Below the pieces are notes generated by a model. It was not told where the DNA came from and did no database searches. It saw only the letters and a list, made by a program, of their open reading frames with translations. From Saprolegnia diclina VS20 (Eukaryota; Oomycota; Saprolegniomycetes; Saprolegniales; Saprolegniaceae), in NCBI RefSeq assembly GCF_000281045.1, contig NW_008246089.1, positions 69,864 through 96,713 on the forward strand: a stretch of 26,850 nt of DNA, read 5' to 3'. The position numbers and the translations under genes were made by a program. Positions within the stretch are counted from its first letter, which is position 1, and each line of letters opens with the position of its first letter. This document shows, in pieces, positions 23,869-26,850 of this stretch.

Positions 23869-24829
23869 GGATCCAGGCAAAGGTAAATAGCACGCTCCAG
23901 CGCTTCGTTGCGATGAAGCTCCGATTGGTCGCTGCCATTGACAGCAAGGTGACGGCGGCCATGAGCGAGCTTCAAGACAAGGTGCTCGCCGCGATGCACC
24001 AGCAAGACGCCGCGATCAACGCCAGCGTCGACAAGCTGTGTTCGACGCTCCCAAACGAATTCCGCAGCTTGCACCAAGGCCAACTTTCGCTCGCCGAGCA
24101 TGTGACGACGGAGCGCGTCGCGATGGCCGCGACAATGCAAATGGGACGTGTGATGTATCTATCTACTTTTGCCACTAACGACCCACGTGATTCGTAGAAG
24201 GAGATCCAAGAACCGATTATTTCGGCGTCCGACGTCCGGCTCACAGAAGCAATGCTCGATGCTCGACGGCAAGCCGGCGCCCAAGGCGTTTCGGGGCGCG
24301 GTGTACGTGTACATCATGGACCGCTTTGTCAAGAAGCCGATTCTGTAGGACCCTCCGGAATCTACCCGTCTGCGCTGGCGGCGGGGTCGTGGGTCGACGC
24401 GTGGCGCGTGCGCGTCGGCAGCACGATGCAAAGGTGCCTTCCCATTGCGTCGTTTGCGATGGCTGCGACCATCACAGGACAGGACTCGTCAAGGAAGGCG
24501 TCGTGTCGGCCGCCTCGGCGGTTGTGATCTCGGTCGAGACCCTGTCTAGCTGGATCATGCCGGCGCCCTCTGCCCAAGACGCTCAAGATGGCCTCCGCAT
24601 AGCATCCTCGACATGCACGTCACCGAGTCGCACTGAGTACGCTTCGGGTCGCACATGTTGAGGATGTAGGCAATTCGAGGGCCATCTCGAGCATCTTGGG
24701 AAGGGCGCCAGCGTTATCCAGCTGGACATGGTCTCGACCGAGTCCCGTGAAGGTCACCGCCGTCGCAAGGCGCTCATGACGGCCACCGTCCGCAACTACG
24801 TCCACCTCGCGCACATTAACTTCCGATAA
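23869..24829 (+). pseudogene. Coiled-coil protein gene, broken or with unresolved exons
   Basis: Three coding-like blocks lie in order. Block 1 (23869-24149) is a helical segment with A, Q, E and K enrichment (AKVNSTLQRFVAMKLRLVAA, then SELQDKVLAAMHQQDAAI). An intron probably follows (24150-24197; CACTAAC branch site, GTAG end). Block 2 (24198-24348) continues KEIQEPIISASDVRLTEA, changes frame at a tandemly doubled ATGCTCG (24252-24265), then reads KPAPKAFRGAVYVYIMDRF to a TAG. Block 3 (24671-24829) reads GKGASVIQLDMVSTESREGH and ends VRNYVHLAHINFR then TAA, in a third frame. No intron I can draw links blocks 2 and 3. I do not recognise the family. It is either a decaying host gene or a live one whose exons I have misread; the frame change at a duplication favours decay or an assembly error. 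Confidence 0.42.
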
Positions 24830-25104
24830 TCGCGGTATATGTATGTTTATGATGAGTCTTCGTGTTGCATATGGCACCTCGCACAACTTGGGCAGGCGAG
24901 TCGTATGAGTGCAGCAATTTCAGAGGTACATGCAGAAAGCATCACTGCATCGCACACCACAACGATCGTCCCTTTGTCCGCGTAGCAGTACGTATGGGAT
25001 GGCAGACTACAGTTTGTATTCTGGGAGCTGCACGGGCTCATGAGCTGCAATCTCAGTGCTGAATCAAGAAATTTTGGTTGCAAAAGCAGCTTACTAATAT
25101 ATCT
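24830..25104. other. Spacer, nothing recognised
   Basis: AT-richer than the surrounding blocks, with no supported gene, RNA or repeat that I can see. A 115-codon minus-strand frame (24847-25194) crosses it but has no recognisable content. Confidence 0.4.
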
Positions 25105-25545
25105 ATGGACATCGACAGCCTCTTGCACACCATTCCACCGCGCCTGACGCGGAAAAGCGCCACCGCAGCGTGGCGGCGCCGTGGTCATCATCAAAGGGTA
25201 CGCTTCCTCTTGGTCGGTGTGCGCACCAGTGTGCTGACGCTAACGTTTGATCGATCTGTGACGCGGCTCTTCTCGTGCTTGGGCACGTATCGGCGCGCTT
25301 GGACTGGTGCCGGTGCTAGAGCGATGGGCATACATTGTACATCGCTGAGACACAACTTGGTGCTGGGCAACGTGCAGCAGTACGAGCTGTCATTGTTGCT
25401 TTACATGCACAAGTTGATGCGACAGAATGTACGAATTCCTTGTTCCATGGCTCTCACGTGCCACAAGCGTCGTAGGGCGACGACAGAAGAGCCAGACGAG
25501 CCCCCGCGCCGCCGCCTGCGCAGCCACGGACCGGCGAGCGAATGA
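25105..25545 (+). CDS. Uncertain hypothetical ORF, 146 aa
   Basis: An ATG at 25105 opens a frame beginning MDIDSLLHTIPPRLTRKSAT and ending with a basic/acidic tail, PDEPPRRRLRSHGPASE. The last 30 codons mostly end in G or C, as in genuine genes here. No family is recognised and no transmembrane or zinc-binding pattern stands out. A GTACGC donor at 25198 and a GCTAACG branch-like site near 25237 hint that the middle is an intron; using the AG at 25319 as acceptor would give a shorter, 82-aa product in another frame. Both readings are weak. The 14-nt string ATGGCTCTCACGTG inside it (25447-25460) recurs at 25626-25639. Confidence 0.25.
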   Translation: MDIDSLLHTIPPRLTRKSATAAWRRRGHHQRVRFLLVGVRTSVLTLTFDRSVTRLFSCLGTYRRAWTGAGARAMGIHCTSLRHNLVLGNVQQYELSLLLYMHKLMRQNVRIPCSMALTCHKRRRATTEEPDEPPRRRLRSHGPASE

Positions 25546-25639
25546 AGAAGAAGGAGATTGCTAGTCTATCGTATGCGAAGTCTTTGTGTAACTATGAAGA
25601 TAACGCGAAACACGTTCATATATATATGGCTCTCACGTG
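25447..25639 (+). repeat. 14-nt direct repeat pair
   Basis: ATGGCTCTCACGTG occurs at 25447-25460 and 25626-25639, 179 nt apart. Each contains a CACGTG E-box and a potential start codon. It may be a small local duplication or target-site-like scar. Confidence 0.5.
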
Positions 25640-25716
25640 GTGTGACTGAACGGTTGACCACATGGCGGCTCCGTTTGCCACTCGTGCCATACGTGGACAC
25701 GGGAAAGGATGCGAAA

Positions 25717-25759
25717 GTGGTAAACGCATTGTTGATGTTTCTCCATCGCACTGGCTTGG
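25717..25759 (+). repeat. 43-nt segment, inverted copy of 23643-23685
   Basis: Plus-strand partner of the segment upstream of THOC7. It ends one base before the ATG of the B-box ORF at 25760. The frame here reads KVVNALLMFLHRTGL. Confidence 0.75.
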
Positions 25760-26029
25760 ATGCCCCTCCCAACGGTGTTTTTTGTTGCTCTCCAGTACAA
25801 GCCAACGTATCGATGTCCCATCTCTGAACGACGAGTTGTATCACGACACCACGTCGAGTTTTACTACTGCTCCGTCTGCGCTGTGTCGGTGTGCGTCAAG
25901 TGCGAGATAGTCGGTGACCATTCGTGCGGCGAGAAGGGGCTCCAACGCCTCATCAGTATCCCGGACGCGTACGAGCAGAGCTTGAAAGACCGTCGTACGA
26001 AGGCGTCAAGCCCGACCTTCAGCTCGTAG
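25760..26029 (+). CDS. Short B-box-type zinc-finger ORF, 89 aa, probably a gene fragment
   Basis: The frame starts at ATG 25760 and ends at TAG 26027-26029. Residues 37-56 contain C-x2-C-x4-C-x2-C-x5-H (CSVCAVSVCVKCEIVGDHSC), with aromatic FYY before the first Cys and an upstream HH. This is the spacing of a B-box zinc finger, as in TRIM-type proteins, where it supports ubiquitin-ligase or protein-binding functions. After it, LISIPDAYEQSLKDRR resembles the helix that normally leads into a coiled coil. The same frame has no further stop for 88 codons beyond the TAG, to 26296, so the gene may once have been longer. There is no RING finger. It could be a remnant, or one exon of a gene I cannot resolve; no in-phase intron removes the TAG. 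Confidence 0.45.
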   Translation: MPLPTVFFVALQYKPTYRCPISERRVVSRHHVEFYYCSVCAVSVCVKCEIVGDHSCGEKGLQRLISIPDAYEQSLKDRRTKASSPTFSS

Positions 26030-26296
26030 GCCGCCTCACGTCGACGCGCTCGACGTCGGCCTCGTCTTGTCACCGAGAGGCAAAACGTCATTGAAGATGG
26101 CCGGAAAGATCGCCAATGCGCATCCTCCATCGTGACGTGGCGCCACCAAAAGCCGGACATCCTGCGTGGCATCTCGGTGAACCAGCGAAAGGTCTCAAAT
26201 CCGCACGTCGTGTCGGCGCGCCATGAGATTTGGACGACCAAGTTGCGCCAGGAAATGGCCCAGCCGCATCTGCCACCGCCACCGACTAGTACGTGA

Positions 26297-26507
26297 GGTC
26301 GTACGTCACAGTTGTCATTCCAGAGCGAGATGAGCCGGAGCGACAGGTCCCAACTGGATGCCAACTTGTTGTGCTGTACTCCGAGATAGCGAGCGAGCAA
26401 GCAAGCGAACTTCAACACGATCCAACGAGATGTACGACAATAGGAGGCGGCTAGTCCTCAATAAGTCAAGCGTGTTGGATACAAAGCGAGTGCTGAAGTG
26501 AGCCCCT
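26297..26507. other. Spacer, nothing recognised
   Basis: There are only short local repeats (GTACGT doublets near 26290-26310; GAGCGAGCAAGCAAGCGAAC near 26390-26410). From about 26440 the base composition becomes more AT-rich and stays so to the window edge. Confidence 0.35.
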
Positions 26508-26850
26508 ATGACTCAGTCTACTGACGACGGGCAGGGAATGGCTGCAGACCACTTCCTTACAAAGCCCATACTACTAGATCCAGAACATTCCGCCGTGGGG
26601 TCGGCTATGGAACTTTTAGCATGTAGATTCAAAAAGGATCTTCAACGACATGATCTACCTCTAGGCTTAGGATACAGCCGCCTAGGTTCCCTGAACCTGA
26701 GCTATACGAGTGGGCTTTTCATGCAGTCCGCAAGTTCAGCAAGCCGGTTCAACATGCACGCGAGCAGGATCTTTTCCGAGTATGCAGTGTGTGTAGAGGT
26801 CACGGATATCGTTGCGAACTCTACGTACGCACTGGATGGTAGTATCTCTC
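26508..26850 (+). CDS. Unidentified ORF with atypical codon use, cut by the window edge
   Basis: From ATG 26508, just after an in-frame TGA, 114 codons stay open to the edge with no stop. The product starts MTQSTDDGQGMAADHFLTKP and carries no domain that I can name. It uses CTA five times and TTA twice in 114 codons, whereas the dynein gene avoids both codons over a stretch of more than 1500. Other A/T-ending codons (ATA, AGA, ACA, GTA) are also common. This suggests recently arrived or selfish DNA, or a chance open frame in non-genic sequence. A short run, MAADHFLTKP, faintly recalls the C-terminal end of Ty1/copia polyproteins, but nothing else supports that. Confidence 0.3.
   Translation, partial: MTQSTDDGQGMAADHFLTKPILLDPEHSAVGSAMELLACRFKKDLQRHDLPLGLGYSRLGSLNLSYTSGLFMQSASSASRFNMHASRIFSEYAVCVEVTDIVANSTYALDGSIS

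Noticed and set aside
23356-23880. 174-codon minus-strand ORF upstream of THOC7
   Set aside because: No domain is visible, it overlaps the THOC7 start, and only its 43-nt repeat segment has any support. It may be part of a repeat, so I did not call a gene.
24412-24470. Half of a ZZ-type zinc finger (HCVVCDGCDHHRTG)
   Set aside because: Only the first Cys pair fits. The second half of the domain (the YDLC part and its final Cys) is absent in that frame, so it may be chance.
26508-26570. Resemblance of MAADHFLTKP to the end of a Ty1/copia polyprotein
   Set aside because: It is a match of a few residues without any other retroelement motif, LTR or primer site in view; not enough to call a fossil element.
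1-26850. tRNA, rRNA, snRNA or CRISPR-like arrays
   Set aside because: I looked for cloverleaf-type and conserved RNA motifs and for regular repeats in the gaps on both strands and saw none; a covariance-model scan would be needed to be certain.

Overview
The window looks like nuclear DNA of a flagellated eukaryotic microbe. My best guess is an oomycete of the Saprolegnia/Aphanomyces kind. This is an inference from five things: tightly packed genes, very short GT-AG introns (about 41-75 nt) with CTAAC/CTCAC-like branch sites, a strong preference for G or C at third codon positions, a complete cytoplasmic dynein heavy chain, and centriole/flagellum-type coiled-coil proteins. Nothing suggests a bacterium or an organelle.

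Layout. At the far left (2-181) an open frame may be the 3' end of an unidentified gene. An 11-exon gene at 301-3255 (+) encodes a leucine-rich-repeat, coiled-coil, degenerate-EF-hand protein, possibly LRRCC1/VFL1-like. It converges on the intronless gene for the centriolar/ciliary coiled-coil protein CCDC146 (MBO2 family) at 3385-6156 (-). The gap from 6157 to 6871 holds a likely three-exon small gene (6234-6548, +) with an Arg-rich N-terminus, and then the promoter region of a single-exon 4558-residue cytoplasmic dynein 1 heavy chain (6872-20548, +). After a 0.5 kb spacer comes a five-exon KIN17 gene (21050-22520, +). It sits tail to tail, 45 nt apart, with a THOC7-like gene of the THO/TREX mRNA-export complex (22566-23375, -).

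From about 23.4 kb to the right edge the character changes. There are no clean conserved genes, only fragments: a coiled-coil gene remnant with a 7-bp tandem duplication where its frame changes, an uncertain small ORF, a short B-box zinc-finger ORF, an inverted pair of 43-nt near-identical coding-like segments, and at the very end an open frame with codon use unlike the rest of the window. This is probably a degraded or rearranged region next to a conserved block.

How the genes fit together. The left block concerns microtubules, centrioles and flagella (LRR/coiled-coil protein, CCDC146, dynein motor). The middle block concerns nuclear nucleic-acid handling (KIN17, THOC7). No wholly new system was identified. 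The most useful new items are the hidden small gene at 6234-6548, the atypical ORF at the right edge, and the exon structures worked out here for the LRR and KIN17 genes.
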